Assembly: GCA_026545765.1 (NCBI GenBank)
Contig: CM048842.1
Span: forward strand, 67,990,371 to 68,054,370
Direction: 5' to 3'
Source of the DNA: Plantago major
Taxonomy: Eukaryota > Streptophyta > Magnoliopsida > Lamiales > Plantaginaceae
DNA: 64,000 nt
The number at the start of each line of letters is the position of its first letter. Position 1 is the first letter of the stretch. A program made the position numbers and the translations under genes. Under the pieces are notes generated by a model, which worked only from the letters and a program-made list of their open reading frames with translations, had not been told where the DNA came from and did no database searches. This document shows positions 1 through 11,320 of the stretch, piece by piece.

Positions 1-1620
1 TTTCAAGATTCATCATTTAATTTAGCAATTGCCGCATATGTTTTTGTTGTTATCAATCATGCATGCTTAATTGAGACATTTAACCTTCTTAATTAGCTTT
101 CAAACTTGTTATAGCATGACATGATTTGAAAGGTTAGATATGATGTTGTAGCGTGGATTAGAAAAAGTAGGCATGCAATATTTCTTAGTGCAATAATCAA
201 GAGATCTTCTCTTGATTAACGAAAAAAGTTTGTTATACTTATACTAACTACTACAAGTACTAGCTTAGTGGGTTGTTGGGTTGCTAATTTGTTCATTTTC
301 ACTTCTCTTTTTAATTTAATCCAAAATTTATAGAGATGCAAACAGATACTTGCTTTTTGTTACTTTGGGAAGAAAACTCTGTCTCACTCCGAGGATTGGC
401 GTGAAACAATCCCTCAAATTAGCATCTACTTTTTTCCATTTATTTACAAAACCACCACTAAAGATATCATATCATAATCCACATTAATGTTAAATAGAGA
501 TAAGAATACTTGGTCATTCATATAGAGATAAGAATCCGGAATCCCCCTCACTGTAAATCGATATGCATTTCATCATTAATATACATGTCCCAAATATACC
601 GTCATCTTTGAGAACCTCTAAGTGTCTAATGCGATTCTTGAGTCATACCTCACTCTACTGTTCACATGTTACCAGACATCTCAAATTTTTAGAAGTGGTT
701 ATCTAGCTCCTCAGCAACTAAACTTTATAAGTGGTTGATTGACATCCAACTAAAATCGCCAAAACATTATTAAAAACAACTAAAAACACCTATAATTATA
801 ACCTGATTTTAATCGATTGCCATGCCTTAACTAGAATGGTCTCAAACTTACCTTGAAATTTGCAAATCCTATAGCTATACATCACTTGTAATCAAGTATT
901 TTGTTGGTAGCCTAGTGCAAGGAGTAGACTTTCTAATTCATAATAATCAATCACGATTTAAGGAGAGTGTATGCATTCAAGGCCACTCCACTGAGTGGCC
1001 ATAGGACTGGTCGTGTGCCGTTCTGAGGCACGACCAAGGCATGGATCAGCCGGTCGATGGCTGTTTTAATTGTGGTATTACTCTGTAGGCTGCTGCCTCA
1101 TGTAATCTTTCTTTTTTATTTTTTTTCAAATTAATAATTAATAACAAATTATTAAAAAATATATCAATGTTCATATTTTTTCATCCTCTATGAATACATA
1201 CACTCTTGACTATATTTCGATTTTCTAAATTTTACTCTTTTCCATTCTTAAATTCAAAAATATATTAAAATGCAATTATAATATGTAACAAAAAAAATTA
1301 AAAAAAGTTGATGACCACTTTGGGGGCACGGCACGACCCACTGCACGACAATTTTCATGATTATACTCAGAGGATCAGCCATACGTTATGGCCACGTCCA
1401 GGGGCGAAGCTAGTAATCAATTAAAAAATTAATTAATTTTCAAACTCCAAATTAATAACCGTAAAGTATGTTAAATTTGTAGATGACACCGACATTTTCT
1501 AAGTATGAATCTGATCGAAACGAATGGTTTACCTTAGATAAGAAAGACATGTATATGTGATAGTAGATATTGACTACGAAAAATTACATTTGAAACCATT
1601 GTTGTAAAGGTATATTATTT
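1..1620. other. AT-rich intergenic DNA
   Basis: I see no convincing coding sequence here. A short palindromic block near 985-1005 (GGCCACTC...GAGTGGCC) and a GC-richer block with repeated CACGAC motifs at about 1015-1390 look like remains of a small inverted-repeat element. The ends could not be fixed. Confidence 0.5.
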
Positions 1621-1623
1621 ACA

Positions 1624-2012
1624 GGCTGTTTGTCTCCTTGTTAAAATTCAGTTTTAATCGAGTTATTATTTTCATCCTGTTTGTCAGGCAGTTTTAATCG
1701 CGTTGAACAGTACCCATTTTTAATCATCAACTATTTATAATTCAATTAAATTTTATCTTTCTACCTACTATTTTTCTCAAACTTTACTTTTTCATTTATT
1801 ATAACAACCTTAAACCAATCAAATAACAATATTAAAACCAATCAAATAATCTTAAAAACTCTTACACACCCTATATAACAACCCCTATAAAACCTATAAA
1901 ATTTTAATTTCATCCCAAACACAATTTTTCAAAACCCAATTATAATTCAGTTACTATTTATGGTTAAAACACAATTAAAACCTTGTCCATTTTAATCGCT
2001 TCCCAAACAGCC
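1624..2012. mobile_element. MITE-like element with GGCTGTTTG ends
   Basis: The left end begins GGCTGTTTG and the right end finishes CAAACAGCC, with further inverted similarity inside (GTTTTAATCG against CGATTAAAAT). The 389-bp length, the AT-rich interior and the absence of an ORF fit a non-autonomous DNA transposon of PIF/Harbinger or hAT type. I could not find a clear target-site duplication, so the superfamily is left open. Confidence 0.4.
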
Positions 2013-2194
2013 ATTTAGCAGTTAAACGTTTTGTGAGATTTGTACTAATATTTAGAAAAAATATTTATAATTAAACATAGCATCTTTATATATTATCTTT
2101 TCAAATTTGATTAGAAATATAAACCGTGTGGGCGAATACTAAAAATGAAATTGAACATACATATATATATATATATATACTATATAAAAGAAAA

Positions 2195-2755
2195 TTACCG
2201 AAGCTAACATTCTTTAACCAAATTTATTTGAAAAAGAAGTCAATGTAGCTTTTTTTTTTAAAGAAGGAGCTTCTTGTCTTTTTCATTCCGAAAATATCCC
2301 TAACCTATATTAACCTAAATTAGAATAAAGAAAATAAGAAACCATCGCCTAAATTATAAGGATTACTGTATCCGCACCTCTTTAAATTGCATACATGTAG
2401 TACACATCAAATACTGATTTTTTTTCATTACTAAGTTAAAATGCTCAACGATTATTTCTTTCAACTTCTGATAATTTTGATGATGTTATTAAAGTGGCGA
2501 TGTAAAGTACATTAAATATATATTATAATTATTGGACAAAATATGATATATTATTATTTAAAAAACTATAGACTAATAATACGATAAGAAAGGTTAAAGA
2601 CAAGAAAAATAAGAGTAATGCCCTTTTATGTCATTTTACAAAATACCAGCTAACTTTTCAACTAATTTGCTAAACACCTACATTTAACCAGCTACCTAAC
2701 CAGCTACCTAACCAGCTACCAGTCAGCTTTCCAGTTAGTTTTGCTAAACAGAGCC
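2195..2755 (-). mobile_element. PIF/Harbinger deletion derivative, copy 1
   Basis: This segment is an inverted relative of the element at 35130-36154. Both share the GCTAAACAGAGCC end, a run of CAGCTACC/GCTGGTAG repeats, and several hundred bases of AT-rich interior. The other copy still holds transposase sequence and this one does not, so it is an internally deleted derivative. The right end is sharp at 2755. The left end is approximate, and the expected TTA duplication is not clear here. Confidence 0.55.
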
Positions 2756-3105
2756 TACTTCTAGGGTAACTTCTCCCCTGGCCACGTACACTCTCCCGAT
2801 CCACTGTGATTGGGATAAAGTAGTTGATGATGCAATTACAAGCGGAGTGATATATTACATGAAAAGGCAAAAAAAACTTGATTAATTTTGATCATCTCTT
2901 GATCAACCCTTTTACACATTCTGGTGCCTGCAAATGCATAATCTGAGGGAGGTAGCTTTACCACTTTATTTGAAATTCTGCTGCCTTCTGTCTCCCTTTG
3001 GTTCATTCAAACGATACCCACCTGACGTGGAAAACTTAAAGTAGCTGCTACTAAAAAGGTGTATGCTGATGTTACTAGTACTAGTACACAAATTGCACTA
3101 CTAAA

Positions 3106-3935
3106 CACTACAACTTTCAGGTATTTCCAACTAAAATTGAGTTCGTCGCTATTTAGCAACGAATTACCAACGAAACATCAACGAAATTTTCCTTGAGAAA
3201 AAAATGTACATGATTAACGACGAATTACCAACAAACCACCATCAAATTCGATTTTTAGTTGTAATTCTGTTGGTATTCCGTTACAGAAAGTTTTTGAGTT
3301 TTCAACAAATTTAGTGTTCCGTCACTATTTCGTTGGTACTAAATTTTGGATTTAACCACTATAAACACCAACATAAAATTCGTTGGAAATTTTTCTCACC
3401 AACAAAAATTTCGTTATCGGATTTATTTAATGAATATTTGTAAAGTTGATGCAATTTAAGTATAGGAAAGATTTTGAAATTATGAATATTTGTTTAACTA
3501 AATAATAAAATAGTAAAAAGATATGTTTCATGTGTTCACAAAAAGCTTAACCAATCGATCACAACTCCAATAGTGATAATCCAAAAATTAGCTAACTAAT
3601 CAATAGTTATAAGTTGGTCGAGTGGTAAAAAAGCTAGAGGTACAAGAATGAGGAATGAGGTGATGGGATCGAATCCCCGTGGCAAGATTTTCGTTTTTCC
3701 TCACACGATTACCAACAAAATAGTGACACTTCAATAACGAAATAGTAATGTCTCGCCAACGGAAAATCACGTTGCAAGAGTTACCAACAAAATTAGATTC
3801 CGTTGCAAGATTACCAACGGGGCAACTGGGACGATTTAGGCAACGCAAATATTCGTTGGAAAAAACTTTTTGCAACGAAAAAAATGCTTTCACCAACGAA
3901 AATAAGTGTTGCTGGAAGTCCTTTTTCTTGTAGTG
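3106..3935. mobile_element. Non-autonomous CACTA (En/Spm-like) element
   Basis: The element opens with CACTACAACTTTC and closes with TTTCTTGTAGTG, whose reverse complement is CACTACAAGAAA, a classic plant CACTA terminus. Both subterminal regions are packed with short repeats built on CCAACGAAA and TTCGTTGG, as expected for subterminal transposase-binding repeats. There is no transposase. The flanking triplets are AAA and AGA, so the 3-bp duplication is imperfect. ORFs inside it are products of the repeats. Confidence 0.65.
3609..3683 (+). other. tRNA-like segment with A-box and B-box
   Basis: TGGTCGAGTGG at 3615-3625 resembles the internal A-box of tRNA-Leu or tRNA-Ser genes. GGGATCGAATCCC at 3665-3677 resembles a B-box with its T-stem. 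The spacing is right for a tRNA-derived RNA polymerase III promoter, but the rest does not fold as an obvious tRNA. A tRNA-derived SINE head or a tRNA relic captured in the CACTA element are both possible. Confidence 0.3.
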
Positions 3936-4775
3936 AGAAAACTATAGAGTGAGTGACATAGGGATTTTGTTGGCCAAAGCCTTTTTATGTTAGTTATGAT
4001 CAATGGCCAAGACAAATATGTTGCTCATCTCTCTCACCCTTTCTCTTGTTAGCCATAATCCCAAAGGTGACATGGTGTTGCGTATAAAGAATCAGCAACA
4101 AACAATAGATGACATAAATGTATTATGTAAACAATGGTCAACGATATACACATCTACACATTTGTACAATACAGCTTCAGTATTTATACAATAGATGGGT
4201 GACACAACTTTATAGTGCAAATACTAATAAAAAAATATCAATTGTATTTCTAATATGGCTAACATATTTGTCTCACCTATATAGGAAATACGAAATAAAA
4301 AATATTATAGCAGAAATGCCATTTTTGGCAATTTATGCTAATTATAGTACTTTTAACGTAAATGACAATATTTATGTTAATTATGATGCATTCGTCATTT
4401 AAATGGCCAGTTTATGGTAATTATATATTTTCATTCTAATAACACAATTTGATGTGTTACAAATTAAGCTAAAAACTTGTGTGAATTAGAAAAAATACAA
4501 ATATGAGAACAATGAACAAATTGACCAAATAGCTAGCTAGTCTAATTCTTCATTCCCATCCATCTTCATCTTTATTTCTTCAACCCAAAAACCTGAAAAT
4601 AATCGAAAGCAAGTGAACGAATTGTTTATTGCAATTAGTTGGTTAGCAAACAATAAAAAGAGTGAAGGAAATGTAATGAAAAAACTAATAAACTTGACAA
4701 CAAGTAATTTACCTTACAAGAGCTCGATGAATCCTACAAAAATAATAATAAGAAAGATAAATAGTTAATTGCTAA
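3936..4775. other. Intergenic DNA without recognised features
   Basis: AT-rich sequence between the CACTA element and the first retroelement LTR. Short ORFs here have no recognisable motifs and overlap one another. Confidence 0.5.
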
Positions 4776-6174
4776 TGTGCACTCAGAAATTTCGATTTTC
4801 GTTGTAGAACCTGTAATCTCTAAATACAATCAAGATTAAATTTATCAGTCGGAAGTTCTCAAATCCACAGTTTATAGCGAAAAGCTGACTCGGTATGTCA
4901 TTCTCCACGAACACTTAGCATATGAACAAGCAAATATCGTAATTAAATTGTATGCAGAAAGTAAACAGAATGATTGCAGACAGATTGATTGAATCCCAGT
5001 AAACCCTAATTTGATGATATAAAATCGATGGGGGGGAAAGGTGTAAAGGATCCCCGACCTCCCTCTGATATGCTACTCCCAACTATTTAGAATCAAACAA
5101 TGTACTAGGCGTCTACAGGCAGCAAAGAAACATGCCAAAAGGATTAAGTCGTAGTTAATCCAGACACCTTCACTTATACCAGCAGTGTGTTGTGTCACTC
5201 AACACACTAACTCGTCACGTTTTCAGACAAATCACACAGGATAATATAAAGTCCGTTACCAAGTCCCACTTAGTAAGGATTTCCCACGTAAAGAGTCGGA
5301 CGAATAAAGAACAAGTACGAAATTACGTTTTAAAACTAATTCATTAATATATCACGGTATATAAAGAAGTAGCAAAAGCAGAGTTACGACGGTTCGCCTT
5401 TACAAGAGAAAGTTAGCTACTCATAGTAATACTATTGACAGAAATCGAAAACAAGAAAAGAAGAAGAAGAAACTTAGTCTCTGATGTCTTCGTGCTGCTT
5501 CTAGGGTTTCCTCCTTCTGGGTGCCTGACGGCCAGCGGTTTTGGGGTTTCACTTCCCCGAGGACTGATTCTCTCTTAGGAGAGCTGCTTTGTGAGCAGTG
5601 TAGAATTATGAGACCCCTGAGGTCTTATTTATACTTGAAATTTTGTGCTCTGGCCGCCATTGATCATTAAGGAAGGTTTAGCTAGGAAGGCGGGCCTTAG
5701 CCTGACAGGCCAGGAAAATGGTCCAGGACAAAACATAAGCTTGACTGCGGTCGCCTGGTTGCCGCAGAGACCCCTTCTGCGGTCACCTGGTGACCTCCAT
5801 CTTCAATTTCTGCAGATTTGAATCTATTTTCTTCGTTCTTCGATTTCGGGCTTCGTAACTTCATTTTCTCGAAAAGTGGTCTTCTATAATGTTGTTGCAT
5901 CTTCAATTACCTTCGCATTGGTTGGTCACATGACGTGTTTTGACTCCTCGAACTCCGTGCAATGGTTAATCCGGCGTATTTGCTTAACTTTCTCGATTTC
6001 GCACAATTATGTCGTTTTCGCGCCTGAAATCGTGCAATTCCTCAAAAATGCGATCATGACCTACAGAAAACACGTGAAGTTGGTAATTGGCCATAAAACG
6101 ATACAAATATTGCATCTAAGGCAAAAAACGAGGGTCTAAAAAGATGCTATATCGCACATTTCTTTGTCACATCA
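4776..6174 (-). repeat. Probable 3' LTR of element E1
   Basis: On the minus strand the right edge starts TGATGTGAC directly after the polypurine-like tract. The left edge reads TGTGCACTCAGAAA on the plus strand, giving TG...CA ends and about 1.4 kb. A TATAAATA box on the minus strand near 5622-5633 fits an LTR promoter. The partner LTR is not in the window, so the left boundary is an estimate. Confidence 0.45.
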
Positions 6175-8331
6175 CACCGCCAAACCAAATTCTTGCTCAT
6201 CCTTGAGCAAGGCAATAACGATAATCAAGAAGTGACCATGAAATGAGCAGCAAGAATAAACCACCACATAGACAAGCAGCCAGTTTCTAGGGTTTCAAAC
6301 TCTACTGACTCGCTTAGTTTTAACTCCAACTTTATGACTTCACAGCAAACAAGTAACAAGTGAGTATCACTCGCTACAATCAATGGTTACAGGTGTAACC
6401 CAATGTCCTTCTAGGTGTACTTCAAAATCATTACCTCGTGGTAACTATGCAATCCTTCTCCCAAAAGTCAAGGCACAAATCAAAGTAGTACTCAGGTTTT
6501 CTTGGTAAGTAAAATAGGTAGGATAATATAGAGGAGTGTATGGCAAGCATCATTAAAAGATAACAAGGTATAACAAAGGGTATTTCAGGGGGACTTATCC
6601 TTTCAGACACCGAGTTCCTTCCTTCCACTTCGTCCTCTCGTAATGACAAATCTTCAACTTCTCTTCTATCATCGTAACTACTCCATCGGTTGCTTCACAC
6701 ATAGACTACTTGCTCCTTCTTTTTTTTTTTTGCTTTTGACATACTATTTTTTACAGTCGTTTTACTGACTCGTATGCTTTTGGTTGGCCATCATTGGGCT
6801 CTTTTAGTCTCTACATTTTTTGGCAGTGTCTGTTTTAACGAATTCCGCACTTTTGTGCGTGCTGGTTTGGTATACATGCCATCAACCCTCACATACATGT
6901 AGCTTTTTAGGGCCACGCCGGTATGTGGGTAGTATCTATAACATGCCCAACACGAAAACGGTGATCACAAGGACCATAGATCCATCCGAGACTTTTGTAC
7001 CTTTGCTTTTTTCGGTACTTTCTTTTCTATTTTTTCTGGAGCAAGAGTTAGTGATTTTTAGCACCGGTAATATAACAATAGAGCCAACAAGGTTACCTTC
7101 GATGATGTTCATCTTCCACTTCTCCCCCAAACCAATTTCTCGAACTAGGATTAGGGTTTTCTTCTCTACTTTCCCCCAAACCAATTCTCGATCATGATCA
7201 AAACATGATTCTCCTCCATTCTTTGGAACTCGTTGCTTTGTTTTCTTCGTTCAAGCTCGGCGGTAGGTTGTTGTCACCGCTTAAGTAAAGCATGTGTAGG
7301 ATATATGGTGGAGTTTCATAAGGGCTCAAAAAATATTTTTCAAAGGGGTTAGTGAAAGGTATAGAAAAGGATTCAGAGAGGTGAATACTACTAATCATAT
7401 TCATGTTGCTGACAAATAAAGACTCAAGGGTAGCAGTGTTCACACGGTTGCACACATGACTTCAATTAGAGTAGCAAGTAAACTTACTCATCAAAGTAGC
7501 ATGGGTCGGATTTGGTCAGAGCAAATAGCAAGCAGAAAAGCAAGAAAACAAATTCACAGCCCCTCATCTTAGTTATGGCTCACACTCGGTACTCTCCCAC
7601 ATATCAAAATATTTTTCAACAAGTAAAAGACCTTAGAAGTAACAGAACATAAATTAAAATGCAAACTACTAGTGCGAATATTTAAGGTTATTACAGACTG
7701 AGCAAGTAATAGTCAAATTCCTCCCCCAAGCCTAGCTAAGAGCAGATAGAAAAACTAGGAAAGTAAAGAGAAAAAGAAAAGATACTCCCCTCTCGGTGAT
7801 GTGCTTCCATGCTTGTTCATTTAATTCCCCCTTCGCATATCATCTTGGTCTCTCAGCTGGTCATTGCTCATGAGCTCCACAAAGAGTTTATGCATCTTGT
7901 GATGGGTATCCTCCTTCGTTCTTCCATGGTACTTGGTGTTGTCGATAGATGGGCAAGCCAGGAATGCAATGGTATGATAAAAATATATAGAGCAAGTGAA
8001 GAAACTTGAGAAATTAATGACAGCATTTTTTGATTTTTCTTCTTTTAAAGGATCAATTACATATGGTACCGCTGTTAGACACCTCTCGCTCATCTAGATC
8101 CCTATTAGTTTAACAATTACATCCAGGTCCAAAAAGCTGAAAATCCGTTGACCAACTTATTTGCTACAGTAACTTATGTTGGAACCAAACAAGGCCTTAG
8201 CTAAATTTCTTTAAATTGATCAAAGTCCCATCTTCTTCTCAGATATGTTCTTCTTATCATCTTCTTCTCTGATCTTCTCCTTCTTCTTTATTATCTTCTC
8301 CTCCTTCGTATTATCTTCTTCGCCGATCTAT

Positions 8332-8378
8332 CTTCTTCTTCTTCTTCTTCTTCTTCTTCTTCTTCTTCTTCTTCTTCT
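8332..8378. repeat. (CTT)n microsatellite
   Basis: An uninterrupted CTT run inside the Pack-MULE. It produces a poly-Glu peptide on the minus strand that should not be read as a gene. Confidence 0.9.
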
Positions 8379-8417
8379 CCGATCACTAACCTGAGGGCTT
8401 CCAATATTTTGATTAAT

Positions 8418-8591
8418 TCATGATGGGTTTCGAGTTTTAGAGAGCTGAGGCGGCTCAACGGAAAGTACAACCACCACCTCAATCACTTTTGCGGCCAATT
8501 CTTCTTCCGGCTGAGCTCCTTCAGCCGCATTCACCGACAGACCGTCGGTTTCCTTATCGTTCGGCTTCTTCTCCGAATCGCCGCCGCCCAT
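8418..8591 (-). pseudogene. Second coding-like fragment inside the Pack-MULE
   Basis: Starting from an ATG at 8591, this reading frame encodes a short hydrophilic peptide beginning MGGGDSEKKPNDKETDG and ending near a GAA/CTT microsatellite. The composition and an in-context start resemble the 5' end of a plant gene, but I do not recognise a family. It lies downstream of the oxidoreductase relic in the same orientation, so a chimeric transcript is conceivable. It could also be non-coding filler between two captures. Confidence 0.25.
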
Positions 8592-8621
8592 GGACTGAAT
8601 GCCATTATACAGACAAAGAAA

Positions 8622-8845
8622 CAACATACTTACAGACTTAACACGCCCAAAAAGCTTGGAATCCGAGATCAGATCCTTCATTCTAGCAGTCCTAGGATGA
8701 TGATACCACATACTGGCTGCACTCCATTGTCATCACACGCTTGGAGCATTTCGTCGAGCACCTTAACGACAATGGCAGTAGGCTTCTCCAGCACCAAATG
8801 CTTGCCTTTTTTAGCAGCCATCACCGCCCATCTTCTTTGTCTTAA
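8622..8845 (-). pseudogene. Exon relic of a Gfo/Idh/MocA-family oxidoreductase (At4g09670-like)
   Basis: The minus strand encodes WAVMAAKKGKHLVLEKPTA and, after a small frame-breaking deletion, MWYHHPRTARMKDLISDSK followed by LFGRVKS. These match the pattern of plant NAD(P)-dependent oxidoreductases of the Gfo/Idh/MocA family, with the Lys of the EKP motif in the substrate and cofactor site, then the GVQ...MW.H.PRT region. A GTAAGTATG splice donor follows GRVKS immediately, which suggests a genomic fragment with its intron border was captured rather than a cDNA. Deletion of roughly 13-14 bases between GVQ and MW breaks the frame, and only about 70 residues of a ~360-residue family remain. It is not functional as an enzyme. 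Confidence 0.65.
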
Positions 8846-9513
8846 TTGAGTTTTGTTGACGATTGAATTTGATTTTGAAAAACCAGGACTGAATTATTTT
8901 AGAAACTTCCAGTTTCTTTCTGTTCGACCCATATATAGTTTCTAAATTTTCAATTAAGTCTAGAAATTTTGAAGAAGATTATAGTTAAATTCTAGAAATT
9001 ATATTATTTATTTATTTATAATTTTTAATATTTTTAAGAATGAACTTTTAGTTCCAAGGACCCGAATGAAGAAGTTTAGAAACTTAAGGGAGAATTTAAT
9101 TTTGTTCAAGGACTTGAGTTGTAAATGGTTTGTTTGGCCATTTCTAAAATCTGATATTTGAATTGGGGTAAAGATGTCTTTTTCAGATTTTAATTCGCGA
9201 AAAGTCAAATTCGTGGGCCTAGATGTAATTGATTTATATCGCTATGGATTTATATGTTATTCTTTGTCTAACAGGGATCCAGATGTAATAATGAAATCTA
9301 AGAGGGGTGTCAGATGTAATTTGCCCTCTTTTAAAATAAGATTTTATAAAATAAAGGTTTTTGAAAAAGAATTTGAAAAAGGTTTTCTGGTGTAGAAATT
9401 GAAAATGAAAAGTAAAAAGTGCAATGCAAGTGCGTAAAATAAACATGACCATGGGTTGCCTCCCAAGAGCGCTTGTTTTAGGTCTAATAGTTTGACCCCT
9501 ATTCAGAGATGGT

Positions 9514-9906
9514 TTAGTTGTCGAGGTTTGGATCCTCGAACTTGTTGGAGCACTTTTTCAACCATTCGATCGTTGCGTAGTTCGTATCTCCATCCCAACG
9601 CCTCATCGCTTCTTCTTTGAAATCTTCCCCTACGAGATCCATGCCAAATTGGAACATATATGAAGTATGTTCCTTGCTTCGCTCGTCCTTGATCATATCC
9701 ACGAAGAAAAGTTGCTCCAATTCTTCATAATGCTCATAGTCAAAGTCCACTATGTCTTCTTCCACCAGATCCAGCATTATATACCCAAATTCTCCTTCAT
9801 CTCCCAAATGAAAATCATCAGCGCTCTCCCAATATCCTCTCTCGGTTCTCTTTCCTTCCTCTAGGAGTTCACCATTAGAATTGAAATGCTTCTTCTGCCC
9901 TTCCAC
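9514..9906 (-). pseudogene. Acidic ORF of retroelement E1
   Basis: A 130-residue minus-strand ORF, rich in Asp and Glu, beginning MEGQKKHFNSNGELLEEGKR. It overlaps the end of the retropepsin frame by 46 bases in another frame and stops about 60 bases before the conserved GGGTTGCCTCCC motif of this element class. A family cannot be named. It could be a gag-like accessory reading frame or the frameshifted tail of the gag-protease polyprotein. The position, between protease and the 3' region, is where RT and integrase would normally lie, so deletion has brought these parts together. Confidence 0.4.
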
Positions 9907-10985
9907 GAGTAATGAATAGGTCTTCTCCCCCGTGTCACTACGGCTTCCATCTGATGTAGGGTTGGTCGCCCAATAAGTGTTTTAGACCTTATCACGCTTC
10001 CTTCCATATCCATCACAAGGAAGTCTAGCCTCGACCTTATGCCTCCGATCTCCACATGTAAACCTCTGATTTCCCAAGCACATTTCTTTGTCGAATTGTT
10101 GACCAGGTGGACGCTAGTTTCGCATGGTTCTATTTCATCTTCAATCCCTAGCTCCCTCGCCTTAGCCATTGACATAAGATTTACGCTGGCTCCAAGGTCT
10201 ATCATGCAATTTACCTTCTTGCCCTTCACTCCAATCGTCATGATGAACTGTCCCGGATCTCCTATTCCTTTCCTCATGATATCTGATCCTTCTCTCCATG
10301 CCACTCCGATGTAGGCCTTCTTCCGGTTAAAGAACTCCCTTATAGCTGCCATGTAGTCAGATGGGTATAGAGTAAACAGGTCTTACATTGGCACTGGAAT
10401 TGATTGGCTCTCCAGGTTTCCTTTAGCCTTCTTCTTAGCAGCTTTCTTGATGTTGTTTGCAATTCTTCCTGAGAAAGGTAGATCCTTCAAATCTACTAAC
10501 AAATCCCTTCTCGAGCCAATATTTGTAATCACGTCGCCTTCTGCAGCTTCGTTTGCTTTATTCTTCTCTTCCTCCTCATTCAAACCTTTGACTTCTATGA
10601 CTTCCTTATTCTTCTTCTTCCCTTTAGCATTTTCTCTACTTCTTGGCCCATAATCTGGTGATGTTATCCCACTCCCAGTGGTTATCGATCCTATGTATTC
10701 CATGCATTGCTCCTTTACTTCTTCTACCTTGTTATCCATATCTCTTACTACGATCTTCATCGCCAACATTTCCTCTCCCACCCCTTCAAACTTCTCACTT
10801 AGTTTCTTCAGCTCTTTGCTGACCGCCATGAACTGTTTGTGAAGGAAATTCACTAGAGCTCGAGTATCACTACTTCCTTTATCCAGCTCTTCCAACACTA
10901 CTTTTCCTCTCTGGTTGTGATGTTCCTTGAGGGTTTTGATCTCCTCTTCTAACCCCCTTTTTGAGATAATATATCTCGTACATAT
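9861..10985 (-). pseudogene. gag C-terminus plus aspartic protease of an Athila-like element
   Basis: Two minus-strand segments in one frame are separated by a single TAA at 10383-10385. The upstream part (10985-10386) has a heptad-like coiled coil (LKKLSEKFEGVGEEMLAMK) and a Lys/Glu-rich stretch ending with ELPFS-like KDLPFSGRI. The downstream part has GDPGQFIMTIGVKGKK, then MIDLGASVNLM, the retropepsin active-site motif in the DLGAS form usual for plant Athila-type elements, and later LIGRPTL near the domain end. The protease matures the element's polyprotein. RT, RNase H and integrase that should follow are absent. With the internal stop and the lost 5' half of gag it is a pseudogene. Confidence 0.75.
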
Positions 10986-10987
10986 AT

Positions 10988-11320
10988 TGTAACGCCCCAA
11001 AGTTTCAAGTCAAGTCCAAAGAGCTTAAAGGGATCGAGAACGCTACTTATACCAACAAGGTACATCTTTCTTTTCGGGAATCCACCTATAACAACTCCAT
11101 AGTTAAGCGTGTTTGCTCTGGAGCAATCTTATGATATTGTGTGACAAATTGGGACGTCTCCCGGTTCGCGCACGAGTGAGGACAAAGTGCACGGGACAGG
11201 ACTTGTGTTGGTACAATGGAGTCAACATATCACCCAGAGAGGTGTCCATGAGTAACAGCGCCGACCCAAAGGGTCGACCCAAAGGGTCGGGGCTCGATTG
11301 AGTAGTGGTGGGTCGTTACA
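10988..11320 (+). mobile_element. Cassandra-type solo LTR containing a 5S rRNA-like core
   Basis: A 333-bp unit begins TGTAACGCCCC and ends GGGTCGTTACA, so it has LTR-style TG...CA ends within a longer palindromic terminus. TATAT flanks both sides (10983-10987 and 11321-11325), a 5-bp target duplication, although the AT-rich surroundings weaken that point. The middle resembles 5S rRNA, including the AGTTAAGCGTG box. Cassandra TRIM retrotransposons are known for 5S-derived sequence in each LTR of about this size. No second LTR, primer-binding site or internal region is present, so this is a solo LTR. It marks the truncated edge of element E1. Confidence 0.75.
11050..11182 (+). ncRNA. 5S rRNA-like segment of the Cassandra LTR
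   Basis: AACTCCATAGTTAAGCGTG around 11093-11111 matches the plant 5S rRNA internal promoter region (AACTCCGCAGTTAAGCGTG). GGACGTCTCCCGG near 11151-11163 parallels the GGTGACCTCCCGG box, and ACGAGTGAGG mimics the 5S 3' region. Substitutions and extra bases make it a divergent retroelement copy, not a functional ribosomal gene. Transcription by RNA polymerase III is possible but cannot be judged here. Confidence 0.65.

Larger units (their letters stand above)
8050..9326 (-). mobile_element. Pack-MULE with captured host gene fragments
   Basis: A perfect 9-bp target-site duplication, TCTTTTAAA, lies at 8041-8049 and 9327-9335, the length typical of Mutator-like elements. The ends are inverted repeats: GGATCAATTACATATGG on the left, and GGGCAAATTACATCTG as the reverse complement of the right end. 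Weaker inverted similarity (TTACATCCAGG against TTACATCTAGG) extends further in, as in long MULE TIRs. There is no transposase. The interior holds a minus-strand exon relic of a Gfo/Idh/MocA-type oxidoreductase and a second coding-like piece, separated by an intron-like junction. The insertion site is the 3' region of retroelement E1. Confidence 0.8.
4776..10987 (-). mobile_element. Degenerate Athila-like Ty3/gypsy element E1 (RT and integrase missing)
   Basis: Read on the minus strand, the remains are a gag C-terminal part and retropepsin (10985-9861), an acidic ORF (9906-9514), the conserved element motif with GGGAGGCAACCC-like sequence near 9453, a long 3' region, a polypurine-like tract (about 6187-6175) preceded by a TTGCTCAAGGATGAGCAAG block, and a 3' LTR. 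The last two blocks are typical of the 3' end of plant Ty3/gypsy elements. No reverse transcriptase or integrase is visible, and the 5' end is truncated next to the Cassandra LTR. Similar 3' sequence recurs at 54600-54830 in element Z, so the two belong to related families. A Pack-MULE at 8050-9326 is inserted in it. Confidence 0.6.

Noticed and set aside
6820..7197. 125-residue plus-strand ORF and its antisense partner at 6936-7184
   Set aside because: Inside the 3' non-coding part of retroelement E1. The homologous part of Z (54600-54830) does not keep the frame.
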